From NCBI GenBank assembly GCA_038227995.1, contig JBBRPP010000014.1:39281-103280 (forward strand): 64,000 nt of DNA. The letters run 5' to 3'. Both the position numbers and the translations under genes were made by a program. Below, piece after piece: positions 51,385 to 62,081 of the stretch; position 1 is the stretch's first letter; every line of letters starts with the position of its first letter. The notes below the pieces were generated by a model. That model was not told the origin of the DNA, ran no database searches, and saw only the letters and a program-made list of their open reading frames with translations. This DNA is from WLMZ01 sp038227995 (lineage in GTDB: Bacteria > Actinomycetota > Acidimicrobiia > Acidimicrobiales > Ilumatobacteraceae).

Positions 51385-52315
51385 CGTGGACGGGCCGCGA
51401 GCGCCCGGCGCGAGGGTGGGCGGTTCGATAGACCTCCCACAACCGTTCCTGAGATACCTTCGTGTACACCTGCGTCGTGCTGATCGACGCGTGGCCGAGC
51501 ATCTCCTGCACGATCCGCAGATCCGCGCCGTGGTCGAGCAGATGCGTAGCGCACGAGTGACGAAGGACGTGCGGCGAAAGGTGCTTGGCCAGCCCTGCTG
51601 CTTCGCCATATGTGCTCACGACGAGCCATGCCGACTGGCGCGTCATCCGCGCTCCGCGGTGGTTGAGAAAGACCGCTTCGGCATCGCCGCGACGAGCCCA
51701 ACGCAGCGGAGCCATGTGCGGCCGACCGCTGGGTGACAGCCAGGCCTCGACCGCCGCGCGAGCGGGTCGGCCGAATGGCACGATCCGCTCCTTGGACCCT
51801 TTGCCGAACAATCGCACGAGACCGGACTCCAGGTCGATGTCGCCGATCGACAACCCCACCGCCTCGCCCACTCTCGCACCCGTCGCGTAGAGCAACTCCA
51901 GCAACGCCCGATCACGCAGCGCGACCGGATCATGACCGTTGACGGCGGCGAGCAGAGACGCGACCTCGTCCTCGCTCAGTGGTTTCGGAATGCCGGCCGG
52001 GACGCGAACTCCATCGAGGTCGGCGGTCGGGTCGTCGACCCGGATCCCTTCATCGACGAAGAATCGGTGCAGCATCCGGATCGCCGCCAGCTGTCGGGCG
52101 ACGCTTGCGGGCGCCGCAGTCGATCGGCGGGAACCGACGAATTCGACGATCGCCGCGGTTGTCACGGACGACATGTCCGCACCGTGTTCGCTCAGCCATC
52201 CGGCGTACGACGCGAGATCGCGACGGTACGCGGCCAAGGTGTTCCGAGACCGCCCACGCTCGGTCGCCATCCAGGAGAGGAACTCCTCGGCCACCCGCGG
52301 GAGCTCGACGATCAC
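51374..52315 (-). CDS. xerD: site-specific tyrosine recombinase XerD
   Basis: A 313-residue recombinase for chromosome dimer resolution. The N-terminal SAM-like core-binding domain (about 7-95) includes RGRSRNTLAAYRRDL. Catalytic residues follow in order: Arg in YATGARVGEAVGL, Lys in GKGSKERIVPF, His-x-x-Arg in HVLRHSCATHLL, His in GHASISTTQ, and Tyr in VYTKVS. The position after pyrG and a nudix gene matches mycobacterial xerD, so this is a housekeeping recombinase and not a phage integrase. GTG 52315 overlaps the nudix stop (GTGA). Confidence 0.94.
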   Translation of the reverse strand: MIVELPRVAEEFLSWMATERGRSRNTLAAYRRDLASYAGWLSEHGADMSSVTTAAIVEFVGSRRSTAAPASVARQLAAIRMLHRFFVDEGIRVDDPTADLDGVRVPAGIPKPLSEDEVASLLAAVNGHDPVALRDRALLELLYATGARVGEAVGLSIGDIDLESGLVRLFGKGSKERIVPFGRPARAAVEAWLSPSGRPHMAPLRWARRGDAEAVFLNHRGARMTRQSAWLVVSTYGEAAGLAKHLSPHVLRHSCATHLLDHGADLRIVQEMLGHASISTTQVYTKVSQERLWEVYRTAHPRAGRSRPVHGAA

Positions 52316-52892
52316 GGGGCCGGCGCGGTCGGACCGAGGTCGCCTCGTTCGAGGCGGCGGGCGACCATCAGCAATCCGATGATCGTCTTGGCATCATGGA
52401 TCTCGCCCCGCTCGACCATTCCGAGCGCAGCCTCGAACGGCATGTGCACGATCTCCATGTGGTCTTCCTCGGGGCCGTGCCGGTCGACGTCGACAGGTGT
52501 GAGCTCGGTCGCGAGGAACAGGTGCAGCACGGAGTCCGTCATCCCCGCCGACGGGTAGAACTGGGTCAGCGGCTCGATCCGTCCGGCGCAGAGTCCCACT
52601 TCCTCGATCAGTTCACGAGATGCGGTCACCTCGGTTGGCTCGTCGGCGACATCGCGCATGCCGGCCGGGATCTCCAAGACGTCAGTGTCGTAGGGGCTGC
52701 GGTACTGGCGCACCATCACCACCGATGCGTTGCCCTCCGCATCGAACAACAGTGGGACGGCAGCGACGGCGCCCGGCGACCGGACGATGTCGCGCTCGAA
52801 CCGCCGTCCGTCGGGCGCCTCGAACTCGCCGACGACCGTCTTCCAGATGTACCCCTCGTGGACCACCCGGTCGCCGAGGTGACGAAACCCGG

Positions 52893-52896
<4 letters not shown>
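52312..52896 (-). CDS. NUDIX hydrolase, ADP-ribose pyrophosphatase type
   Basis: A 194-residue NUDIX enzyme. The Nudix box is PAGMRDVADEPTEVTASREL then EEVG, with one extra residue between the first Gly and Glu as I recall for the mycobacterial ADP-ribose pyrophosphatase Rv1700. The sequence upstream (VRQYRSPYDTDVLEIPAG) is typical of ADP-ribose pyrophosphatases. Start GTG 52896 overlaps the pyrG stop (GTGA). The order pyrG - nudix - xerD is as in M. tuberculosis. Confidence 0.9.
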
Positions 52897-54569
<1,673 letters not shown>

Positions 54570-54672
54570 TGACCACTCCCGTCAAACAACAACCACGACG
54601 GGATATCAGTGTACCGCACCCAGCAGGAGTGGGTCCCGCTCTCGCGCGCTCGGTGACCTGCGTGTTCGCGAA

Positions 54673-56283
54673 CTATCTTTTGCGGCTCTCTCGGGTTCGG
54701 TCGGACGCGGGGCGCCGACCGTCATCGAGGAGTTCTGTGGCATGGTCTCGTGCGGATTTGCTCGTGCCGTGCCCCGACAGCATCCGCGCGACCTCGTCGA
54801 TGCGTTCGTCACCGCTGACGATTCGCGCCGACGCAGTCGTGACGCCACCTGCGACCTGCTTGCTGACGACGATCTGCGTCGACGCGTGCGCAGCGACCTG
54901 CGGCAGGTGCGTGACGACCAGCACCTGGTGCCGATCAGCGAGGCCGGCCAGTGCCCGACCGACTGCGACCGCCGCGCTGCCACCGATGCCGGCGTCGACC
55001 TCGTCGAACAACAGCGTGCTCGGGTCCTCGGACAGCACCAGCCGCAGGGCCAGCATGCTGCGCGCCAGTTCGCCTCCACTCGCGACCTTGGTCAACGGGA
55101 GCAACGGTGAACCCGGGTTGGCAGCGAGCAGGAACGACACGTCGTCGCCCGGGTCCTCGCCAACCGAGACGGCCAGCTCGGCGTGGGGCATCGCCAACTC
55201 GCGAAGGTGCTCTTGCACGGCGCGGCCCAACTGCGGGGCCGCGGCTCGACGTGCCGCACCGACGGCAGCCGCAGCAGCAGCCTCATCGGCCAATGCTCTC
55301 GCCCGGTCGAGGTCGAGCGCCTCGGCGCGTGCGTCGTACGTCTCCAACTCTTCCAACCGTTCAGCGATCGCGGTGTGGAACTCGATCACGTCGGCCAGCG
55401 TGTCGCCATATTTGCGGCGAAGATCACGCAGCATCTGGCGGCGCTGTCGGATCTCGACCAGTCGCTCGGGGTCCTCCTCGATGTCCTCGGTCAGGTGACG
55501 AAGGTCGTCCGTGGTGTCGGAGAGATCTGCCGCGATGCCGCGCAGCCGGTCACTGATCGCGTCGAACGGTGCGCGGCCACCGAGGGCAGCAATGGCGGAG
55601 CCGAGCGTGTCGATCGTTCCGAGATCGTCGGCGAGCATCGCCAGCGCGGCCTGCCCCGCCTCACGATGCGCGACTGCGCCGGCGAGCACGTCTTCGAGTT
55701 GATCGAGCTCGGCCTCTTCATCGACCGAGTCGAGACTCGCCGCACTCAATTCGGCCACCTGGAACCGCAGCAGATCGAGCTCACGGGCGCGCGAGCGGGT
55801 ATCGCCGCCGAGTGCTGCAAGTGACGCGTCGATCTCGGTCAGCCGCCCGCGCGCCTGACGCAACGCTTCGAGGTCGACGGCACCGTAGCGGTCGAGCGCA
55901 GCGCGCTGTGTCGACGTCCCGAGCAGGCTCTGGTGGGCATGCTGGCCATGGACGTCGACGAGTCGAGCTCCGATCTCGGACAACGTCGAAACCGTTGCCA
56001 GCCGACCGTTCACGTACGCACGCGATCGGCCGTCCGCAGGTACGACACGAGCGAGAACGTACTCGTCGTCATCGATCACGAATCGCCCTTCGACCCGCGC
56101 TTCGGCCGAGCCGGGTCGCACGATGGCTGTGTCGGCGCGACCACCGACGAGGAGGTTGATGGCCTCGATCAACATCGTCTTACCGGCACCGGTCTCACCC
56201 GTGAGCGCGGTCAAACCCGCGCCGAACACGAGATCGAGCGTGTCGATCACGCCGAGGTCTTCGATGTGCAGTTCTGTGAGCAT
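54673..56283 (-). CDS. recN: DNA repair protein RecN
   Basis: A 536-residue SMC-like ATPase acting in double-strand break repair. Walker A is TGETGAGKTMLIEAINLLVGGRAD near residue 30 (GETGAGKT), VDVHGQHAHQSLL follows, the middle is a coiled coil, and the C-terminal signature/Walker B region is VASGGELARSMLALRLVL and TLLFDEVDAGIGGSAA. Slightly shorter than the usual 550-590 residues, mostly in the coiled coil. Start ATG 56283 overlaps the NAD kinase stop (TGATG). Confidence 0.96.
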   Translation of the reverse strand: MLTELHIEDLGVIDTLDLVFGAGLTALTGETGAGKTMLIEAINLLVGGRADTAIVRPGSAEARVEGRFVIDDDEYVLARVVPADGRSRAYVNGRLATVSTLSEIGARLVDVHGQHAHQSLLGTSTQRAALDRYGAVDLEALRQARGRLTEIDASLAALGGDTRSRARELDLLRFQVAELSAASLDSVDEEAELDQLEDVLAGAVAHREAGQAALAMLADDLGTIDTLGSAIAALGGRAPFDAISDRLRGIAADLSDTTDDLRHLTEDIEEDPERLVEIRQRRQMLRDLRRKYGDTLADVIEFHTAIAERLEELETYDARAEALDLDRARALADEAAAAAAVGAARRAAAPQLGRAVQEHLRELAMPHAELAVSVGEDPGDDVSFLLAANPGSPLLPLTKVASGGELARSMLALRLVLSEDPSTLLFDEVDAGIGGSAAVAVGRALAGLADRHQVLVVTHLPQVAAHASTQIVVSKQVAGGVTTASARIVSGDERIDEVARMLSGHGTSKSARDHATELLDDGRRPASDRTRESRKR

Positions 56284-57152
56284 CAGCGATCCGCCAACCC
56301 GAACTTTGCTTTCAGGATCTGATGGAACCGGCGCGGACCGAACCGCACGAACCGCGCCGTCTCGATGGCGGGCGTGCAGTGCAGGGTATCGCCCTCGTCG
56401 AGCATCACGACCCGCTGCCCGTCGACGGAGACCTCGACCGGGCGGTAGCCGATCACCTCGATCTCGACCGGTTCGTCCGGATCGAGCACCAGCGACCGGT
56501 CGAAGAGCATGTGCGGCGAGACCGGCGTGAGCAACATCGCCCGATGTTGCGGCGACACGACCGGACCGCGGGCGGACAGCGAGTAGGCGGTCGAACCGGT
56601 CGGAGTGGCGATGATCAGACCGTCCGCGGCGTACGACGTGAACGGTGCACCGTCGATCTTGACCAGCAGGCGCACCGTGTGGCCCGACTGCCCCTTCTCG
56701 AGGACGACCTCGTTCAGCGCTCTCCAGCGCTCGGAGGGATCATCGACACCGCCGCGCTCGATGGAGATCTGCAGCATCATCCGTTCCTCGATTCGCCAGT
56801 CACCCGCCGCCTCGTCGCTTGCGAACCAGCGCTCGAGCGCTGGGATCAGCGCCGGCGGCTCGATTTCCGTGAGGTAACCGAGCATCCCGACATTGATGCC
56901 GATCACCGGCACCGGCGCGCCGTCGAGCAGCTTGATCGACCGCAGCATCGTGCCGTCTCCACCCAGGCACAGCGCGAGTCCGGCGGTCTTCGGGTCCCGG
57001 TCTGCGCCGAGATCCGACAGACCGAGCGCGTCCGCGTCCTCCGGCGGCATCCACGCATCGTGACCGTGTGCGGTCAACCAATCAGCGGCGACGCGGGCCA
57101 GAACGGCCGCCTCGCCGCGTTGATGATGGGCGACGATGAATACCGAGGTCAC
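56283..57152 (-). CDS. nadK: NAD kinase
   Basis: A 289-residue enzyme that phosphorylates NAD to NADP. It shows LGGDGTMLRS (GGDG), INVGMLGYLTEI, ALNEVVLEKG (NE), TPTGSTAYSLSARGP and the C-terminal VSVDGQ. Start GTG 57152 overlaps the tlyA stop (GTGA); the frame open to 57401 is antisense-like inside tlyA. The order tlyA - nadK - recN is the mycobacterial one. Confidence 0.95.
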   Translation of the reverse strand: MTSVFIVAHHQRGEAAVLARVAADWLTAHGHDAWMPPEDADALGLSDLGADRDPKTAGLALCLGGDGTMLRSIKLLDGAPVPVIGINVGMLGYLTEIEPPALIPALERWFASDEAAGDWRIEERMMLQISIERGGVDDPSERWRALNEVVLEKGQSGHTVRLLVKIDGAPFTSYAADGLIIATPTGSTAYSLSARGPVVSPQHRAMLLTPVSPHMLFDRSLVLDPDEPVEIEVIGYRPVEVSVDGQRVVMLDEGDTLHCTPAIETARFVRFGPRRFHQILKAKFGLADR

Positions 57153-57907
57153 GACAGCGATACTTCCCCAGGCGACACGGCGTGTACAAGGAATTCCCGA
57201 TTTCCGTCTGCGCCGGTGATCGGCGAGTCGATCCAGCCGATCACTTCGCACCCGTTCAGGATCAGCTCGGTCTCGACTTCGGCGCGCACTCGATCGTGGA
57301 TCGCCGGATCGGTGATGATGCCCTTGCCCTTCGAGACCTCCTGTCGCCCGGCCTCGAACTGCGGCTTGACGAGCAGCACGAGCGGTGCCCCGGGCGCACA
57401 CACGCCGATGAGCGCGCCAATGATCCTGCGCAGCGAGATGAACGAGACGTCGGCCACGACGGCATCGACAGCCCCGCCGATCGCCGTTGCGTCGACTGTG
57501 CGGACGTTGAATCGTTCGAGCACGAGAACCCGGCGATCGGCGCGGACCTTCGGGTGCAGCTGTCCGTGACCGACGTCGAGCGCGACGACGTGCGCTGCGC
57601 CTCGTTGCAGCAGACAGTCGGTGAAGCCACCGGTGGAGGCGCCTGCGTCGAGCACGCGACGCCCCGAGACATCGACACCAAACGCCTCGAGCGCTGCATC
57701 CAATTTCTCGCCACCGCGCGAGACGAAGCGCGGCGGAGGTCCGAGCATCACGATTGCGTCAGACGGATCCACCTGACGAGACGCCTTGTCGGCAACAGAT
57801 CCGTTCACGAGCACCCGTTGCAGCTCGATCGACTCGACGGCGCTCGTCCGGCTCGAGGCGAGGCCGCGGCGGACGAGCTCGGCATCGAGCCGACGTCGAC
57901 GAGTCAA
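57149..57907 (-). CDS. tlyA: TlyA family rRNA 2'-O-methyltransferase / hemolysin
   Basis: A 252-residue protein with an S4 RNA-binding domain (RRRLDAELVRRGLASSR at the N-terminus, up to about residue 60) and an FtsJ-like methyltransferase domain: FVSRGGEKLDAALEAFG, DAGASTGGFTDCLLQRGA (SAM motif), DVGHGQL and KPQFEAGR. TlyA methylates ribose in 16S and 23S rRNA and affects capreomycin sensitivity in mycobacteria. The only start before the S4 domain is TTG 57907, just after the upstream gene's stop at 57911; this rare start suggests weak or coupled initiation. Confidence 0.9.
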   Translation of the reverse strand: MTRRRRLDAELVRRGLASSRTSAVESIELQRVLVNGSVADKASRQVDPSDAIVMLGPPPRFVSRGGEKLDAALEAFGVDVSGRRVLDAGASTGGFTDCLLQRGAAHVVALDVGHGQLHPKVRADRRVLVLERFNVRTVDATAIGGAVDAVVADVSFISLRRIIGALIGVCAPGAPLVLLVKPQFEAGRQEVSKGKGIITDPAIHDRVRAEVETELILNGCEVIGWIDSPITGADGNREFLVHAVSPGEVSLS

Positions 57908-57910
57908 GAA

Positions 57911-58414
57911 CTAGCTCGCCGCAGACTTCTTGGCAGCGGCCTTCTTGGCCGGCGCCGCCTTCTTGGCCGGTGCGGCTGTCTTCGCCGGAGCAGCTTTCTT
58001 CGCCGGAGCAGCTTTCTTCGCCGGAGCAGCCTTCTTGGCTGGAGCAGCCTTCTTCGCAGGAGCAGCCTTCGCGGCCGCGGCCGGGGCTGGAGCAGCTTTC
58101 GAGACGACCTTGGCGACGATCTTGGGACTGACGCCGAGCTTCTCGGCGATCTCTTCCAAGCGACCTTCGACCCCGTCGATGCGGTCGGTGAAACGACTCA
58201 TCTGCTTCGAGACCTCCGCCTGCACGACCGACATGATGTGCTCCGAGCTCTGCTTGCCCCGAGCGATCAGCGATTGCAGCGTTTCTTCCGCGTCTTTGCG
58301 GCGAACCTCGCCGGCCTTGACCAGTTCCTTCAAGAGCTTCTCGGCCTTTGCCTGCGAATCCTCGGTGAAGTGCATCCCGGAATCGATGAGCTTGCGAACC
58401 ACGTTCTGTGCCAT
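57911..58414 (-). CDS. phasin-like / histone H1-like protein with Ala-Pro-Lys tail
   Basis: A 167-residue protein in two parts. Residues 1-105 are amphipathic and probably coiled coil (MAQNVVRKLIDSG, LLKELVKAGEVRRKDAEET), reminiscent of phasins or PHA-granule regulators. It ends in a KLGVSPKIVAKVV segment. Residues 107-167 are low-complexity Ala-Pro-Lys repeats (AAPAKK) like bacterial histone H1 and PhaF-type tails, which bind DNA or polyanions. ATG 58414 has a TACGCT box 6 nt upstream. It leads the tlyA operon. Function could be granule-chromosome attachment or nucleoid binding; sequence alone cannot decide. Confidence 0.78.
   Translation of the reverse strand: MAQNVVRKLIDSGMHFTEDSQAKAEKLLKELVKAGEVRRKDAEETLQSLIARGKQSSEHIMSVVQAEVSKQMSRFTDRIDGVEGRLEEIAEKLGVSPKIVAKVVSKAAPAPAAAAKAAPAKKAAPAKKAAPAKKAAPAKKAAPAKTAAPAKKAAPAKKAAAKKSAAS
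57927..58067. repeat. 18-bp tandem repeats encoding Ala-Pro-Lys tail
   Basis: Seven near-identical 18-bp units (57942-58067), preceded by one 15-bp unit, of the form TTCTTCGCCGGAGCAGCT (plus strand) encode AAPAKK on the minus strand. Adjacent units at 57996-58031 differ by a single base, so copy number is likely to vary between strains. Confidence 0.9.
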
Positions 58415-58420
58415 GTCACC

Positions 58421-58426
58421 AGCGTA
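58421..58426 (-). promoter_or_regulatory. -10 box of phasin-like/tlyA operon
   Basis: TACGCT ends 6 nt before ATG 58414; leaderless layout. Confidence 0.5.
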
Positions 58427-58481
58427 CTCACAACGGAACAGCACTCGATCGCGACCGTCGATGGTCGGTGATGGGCATCGG

Positions 58482-59255
58482 TCACGCGTCGCCGAGCAGC
58501 AGATCGACGATCTCAGCCATGTTCGCACCGGTCATCCACGGCGTTGGAACGACGGTGCTGCCGGCCGCCGTCACACCGCTCCACACCTGGGCGTAACGGC
58601 AGGCGACGTTCTGCGCGAACAGACCGTCGGTGTCCGGCCGGTCGCCGAACATCACGGCATCGGTGAGATCGTTCCGACCGGTCACCGAGCGGACCAGTTC
58701 GACCATCGGTGCGTACGGCTTGCCCGCCACGATGGGCGCGACTCCGCAGGCGACAGCGATGCCCGCGAGAATCGATCCGCCGCCGGGTATCGGCCCGTCC
58801 GGAGTCGGGTAGGTCGCGTCGTCGTTGGTGCCGATCAGACGGGCACCTGCACGGACGGCGGCCGACGACCGCAGCATTTCGTCGTAGTCGAAGTCGCGAT
58901 GAAATCCGACCATCACCACGTCGAATGGCGCGACGTCGACGGCGTGTGCGCCGCGAGCCTCGAGCGCCTCCACGATGCCAGGTCCGCCACAGACCATCAC
59001 CCGTTCGCCCGGCTGCACCAATTGTGCTGCCGCCGTCGCCGATGTCAACACGTCGCCCCGGGCCGGAATACCGATCGATGCCAACGTGTCCTCTTGTGCA
59101 CCCACGGTGGAGGCCGAGTTGTTTGTGATGAACAACACGCGATGTCCCGCTGCGCGGAGGCGAGAAATCGCCTCGACCGAGCCGGCGATGGGGTGATGCG
59201 ACAGCCAGACCACCCCGTCGAGATCGCACAGGACAGGGAACGGCTCGATGGACAT
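58482..59255 (-). CDS. HAD-IIA (NagD-like) phosphatase
   Basis: A 257-residue HAD phosphatase. Motif I is LCDLDGVVW near residue 10, motif II is FITNNSAS, motif III has Lys in AGKPYAPM, and motif IV is FGDRPDTDG, the order and C2-cap type of NagD/p-nitrophenyl phosphatase-like enzymes. ATG 59255 is chosen; GTG 59273 in frame is an alternative. In mycobacteria a NagD-like gene (Rv1692) lies just before tlyA, so the order is conserved. It is divergent from the DUF1015 gene. Confidence 0.9.
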   Translation of the reverse strand: MSIEPFPVLCDLDGVVWLSHHPIAGSVEAISRLRAAGHRVLFITNNSASTVGAQEDTLASIGIPARGDVLTSATAAAQLVQPGERVMVCGGPGIVEALEARGAHAVDVAPFDVVMVGFHRDFDYDEMLRSSAAVRAGARLIGTNDDATYPTPDGPIPGGGSILAGIAVACGVAPIVAGKPYAPMVELVRSVTGRNDLTDAVMFGDRPDTDGLFAQNVACRYAQVWSGVTAAGSTVVPTPWMTGANMAEIVDLLLGDA

Positions 59256-59294
59256 GTGTAGGAAGTCTCGCACCTGAGATGGCAATCTGTACGG

Positions 59295-60491
59295 GTGCCC
59301 CGTTTCGAACCGTTCCCCGCCGTGCGCTACTCGTCGGATCAATCCCTCGACCTCGTCGCTGCGCCGCCGTACGACGTGATCTCTGATCGAGACGTGAAGG
59401 ATCTGCTCGCACTGGACGAGCACAACATCGTTGCCATCGACGTCCCCAACGAGGCGGGCGGCGGCAATCGTTACGCCGCCGCCGCCGCAACATTGGCCGA
59501 ATGGTTGCGCGGCGGTGTGCTCGTCGAGGACGATTCGCCGACGTTCACGCTCTACCGGATGCAGTTCATCGACGAGTCCGGGGTCGAACGCGAGACCGTC
59601 GGTGTACTCGGCGGCCTCGAGGTCGTCGACGAGGGCGCCGGAGGTGTGCTCCCCCACGAGCGAACCACACCGAAGGCCAAGACCGATCGGCTGGACCTGA
59701 CGATCGCGACTCAAGCCAACCTCTCCCCCGTGTGGGGTCTCTCGTTGGCCGCGGGTCTCACCGACCTGCTCCGCGCTCCAGGCGAGCCCTTCGGTTCGTG
59801 CATCGACGAGAACGGTGTCAATCATGTCGTCGAACGCGTCAGCGATCAGCCCCGCGTCGCCGCGATCTCAGCCGCCGTCGCAGCGGCCCAGGTGGTGATC
59901 GCCGACGGACACCACCGTTATGCGATCAGCCGAACGTACCGCGACATGCAGCGAGCCGCGACCGGGCGCCGCGATTTGGCGTCCGAGTTGACATTGACCT
60001 ACGTCGGGGAATTGGTCGAAGAGCAATTGAGCGTGGCCGCGATCCATCGGCTGATCACCGGCGTTCCGGATTGGGCCCTGCTCGAGAGCTTCTCTCCCCT
60101 GTTCGAGATGACGCCGGCAGGCATCGTCGAACCCCGCCATGCGCGCGAAGTCGTCGAGCGTGGGGCGTTGTGTCTGGTTCACGCCGACGGCCACGGCACG
60201 TTCATGGTCCCTCGGCCCGAATGCTTCGAGGGCGTTCGTGACCTCGATTCGTCGCGACTCGAACATGCTCTCGAGCGAGTTCCCGGTATCGACATCAGCT
60301 ACCAGCACGGCGTCAGCAACATCGTCGAAGCCGTCACGACCGGGCGGGCTCAAGCGGGCGTGCTGTTGCGGCCGGTGAGCATCGCCGAGATCCGGCGCAC
60401 CGCTGACGAGGGATTGCTGATGCCCCCGAAGAGCACGTTCTTCTCCCCCAAGCTGCGCACCGGACTGGTGATTCGCCGCCTCGACCTGTAG
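59295..60491 (+). CDS. DUF1015 family protein
   Basis: A 398-residue protein of unknown function, DUF1015. Conserved features are the opening PRFEPFPAVRYS, AAPPYDVISDRD near residue 23, IDVPNE, HERTTPKAKTDRL, and VIADGHHRYAISRTYRDM near residue 199 with the GHHRY metal- or phosphate-binding-looking motif. The family is sometimes found near serine or amino-acid metabolism. GTG 59295 is the start; a weak CAATCT box 6 nt ahead resembles the leaderless layout but lacks the T. It converges on the aldolase gene. Confidence 0.85.
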   Translation: MPRFEPFPAVRYSSDQSLDLVAAPPYDVISDRDVKDLLALDEHNIVAIDVPNEAGGGNRYAAAAATLAEWLRGGVLVEDDSPTFTLYRMQFIDESGVERETVGVLGGLEVVDEGAGGVLPHERTTPKAKTDRLDLTIATQANLSPVWGLSLAAGLTDLLRAPGEPFGSCIDENGVNHVVERVSDQPRVAAISAAVAAAQVVIADGHHRYAISRTYRDMQRAATGRRDLASELTLTYVGELVEEQLSVAAIHRLITGVPDWALLESFSPLFEMTPAGIVEPRHAREVVERGALCLVHADGHGTFMVPRPECFEGVRDLDSSRLEHALERVPGIDISYQHGVSNIVEAVTTGRAQAGVLLRPVSIAEIRRTADEGLLMPPKSTFFSPKLRTGLVIRRLDL

Positions 60492-60497
60492 CGGCAT

Positions 60498-60511
60498 CGT
60501 CGCAAACGACG
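60498..60511. repeat. short hairpin between convergent genes
   Basis: CGTCG and CGACG flank CAAA between the DUF1015 and aldolase stops. A weak bidirectional terminator is possible; no U-tract. Confidence 0.35.
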
Positions 60512-61567
60512 TCAGGCGACGGTGATCGACTCGTCGAGATAGACGTCCTGGATCGCCTGCAACAGCTCGATGCCTTCGGCCATCGGGCGCTGGAACGCCT
60601 TGCGACCGGAGATCAGCCCCTGCCCACCAGCTCGCTTGTTGATGACCGCTGTCTTGACCGCGGCCGCGAGATCGCCGGCGCCTTTGCTCTCGCCGCCGCT
60701 GTTGATCAAGCCAATCCGACCCAGGTAGCAGTTGGCGACCTGCCAGCGGGCCAGATCGACCGGGTGGTCAGTCGTGAGCGTGTCGTAGACCAGTGGACTG
60801 GTCTTGCCGTACCCGGGCTGCAACACGTTGTACCCGCCGTTGTTCTCGGGCAGCTTTTGCTTGATGATGTCTGCTTCGATGGTGACGCCGAGGTGGTTCG
60901 CCTGTCCGGTGAGATCGGCAGAGAGGGAATAGTCGACACCGTTCTGCTTGAAGGCATTGTTGCGCAGGTAGCACCACAGCACCGTGAACATGCCGAGCTC
61001 GTGCGCTTCTTTGAAGGCCTTCGAGACTTCTTGGAGTTGCCGGGTCGACTCGTCGGATCCGAAATAGATCGTCGCGCCAATCCCGGCAGCGCCGAGATCG
61101 AATGCTTCGCGCGCCGAGCCGAACATCACCTGATCGAACTTGTTGGGATAGGTGAGCAGTTCGTTGTGGTTGATCTTGACGATGAACGGGATGCGGTGCG
61201 CGTATCGACGGCTGACCGATCCGAGCACACCGAACGTGGTGGCCACCGCATTGCAACCACCTTCGATCGCGAGCTCGACGATGTTGGCCGGATCCATGTA
61301 GATCGGGTTGGGAGCGAACGACGCCGCGGCGGAGTGCTCGATGCCCTGGTCGACCGGCAGAATCGAGATGTAACCCGATCCGCTCAGTCGACCGTGGTTG
61401 TACACGGAACCGAGATTGCGCAGGACCTGCGGTGACCGGTCGCTCAGCGCCGTGACTCGATCCAGAAAATCCGGTCCGGGGACGTGGATCAGTTCCTTCG
61501 GAATGCCGTTGCACGTGTGCGTCAACAGAGATTCGGCGTCGTCGCCGAGCAGCGCGTGGAGGTCCAC
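60512..61567 (-). CDS. fbaB: fructose-bisphosphate aldolase class I, DhnA/FbaB type
   Basis: A 351-residue Schiff-base aldolase. VDQGIEHSAAASFAPNP near residue 72, FIVKINHNE (candidate Lys of the Schiff base near the TIM-barrel strand), and the C-terminal GGQGLISGRKAFQRP phosphate-binding stretch are typical of the archaeal-type class I aldolases. It cleaves fructose 1,6-bisphosphate in glycolysis. GTG 61567 has CAGGAGACC nine nt upstream. The gene is alone on its strand between DUF1015 and the SSB gene. Confidence 0.9.
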   Translation of the reverse strand: MDLHALLGDDAESLLTHTCNGIPKELIHVPGPDFLDRVTALSDRSPQVLRNLGSVYNHGRLSGSGYISILPVDQGIEHSAAASFAPNPIYMDPANIVELAIEGGCNAVATTFGVLGSVSRRYAHRIPFIVKINHNELLTYPNKFDQVMFGSAREAFDLGAAGIGATIYFGSDESTRQLQEVSKAFKEAHELGMFTVLWCYLRNNAFKQNGVDYSLSADLTGQANHLGVTIEADIIKQKLPENNGGYNVLQPGYGKTSPLVYDTLTTDHPVDLARWQVANCYLGRIGLINSGGESKGAGDLAAAVKTAVINKRAGGQGLISGRKAFQRPMAEGIELLQAIQDVYLDESITVA

Positions 61568-61612
61568 GATTCGGTCTCCTGGTGGTTCGAGTCACGGCGC
61601 CAGTGCCGCGAT

Positions 61613-61972
61613 CTAGGACGAGCGTAGCCCCTTCTCTCCTGTCGCACCCAGGGCGGACTCGACCCATCGGCGCTGGCTGGCGGCCGCCCGCTTGTCGGCC
61701 AGACGCGCCAACTGCACGACCACGACCTCAGTCCGACTCTGGGTCACGCCACCGGCGCGATAGAAGCGGCGCCGGACGGTACCGACCGCGGTGACTTCGT
61801 CGCCAGCACCCACACTGATCTTCTTCGGCGGATCGAACCACACCAGCGGCACCGAGACCGACGAATCGTCCACCTTCGTCGTGAGTTCATACGAGACAAG
61901 TACGGACCCGGAGGCCAATTCTCGGATGGTGGGGTCGCTGGACAAATGGCCGGTCAGCATGACGATGTTCAT
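61613..61972 (-). CDS. short single-stranded DNA-binding protein-like (OB fold)
   Basis: A 119-residue SSB-like protein. It starts MNIVMLTGHLSSDPTIREL, the usual SSB opening, and contains VWFDPPKKISVGAGDEVTAVGTVRRRFYRAGG, the OB-fold core. It lacks both the Gly/Pro-rich linker and the acidic DDDIPF-like tip that recruits partners in full-length SSB, so it is probably a second, specialised SSB. ATG 61972 is chosen because GAGGAGG lies 6 nt upstream; earlier in-frame starts are inside that leader. Confidence 0.82.
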   Translation of the reverse strand: MNIVMLTGHLSSDPTIRELASGSVLVSYELTTKVDDSSVSVPLVWFDPPKKISVGAGDEVTAVGTVRRRFYRAGGVTQSRTEVVVVQLARLADKRAAASQRRWVESALGATGEKGLRSS

Positions 61973-62081
61973 GACGTCCTCCTCGATCAACGCAGGACTG
62001 AGCATCAGTCGCAGGCGTGCTTTCGACGGGGGAAGTCGTATCCAGGACTGTACCGAAGGGGTGCGACAGTCGAGATCGCCG

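Noticed and set aside
51374..52315. Tyrosine recombinase as a sign of an integrated mobile element
   Set aside because: Position between the nudix/pyrG genes and scp genes and the full XerD layout match the housekeeping gene; no att repeats, tRNA or cargo genes nearby.
57927..58067. Tandem repeats as a CRISPR array
   Set aside because: Units are contiguous, in frame, without spacers and encode AAPAKK.
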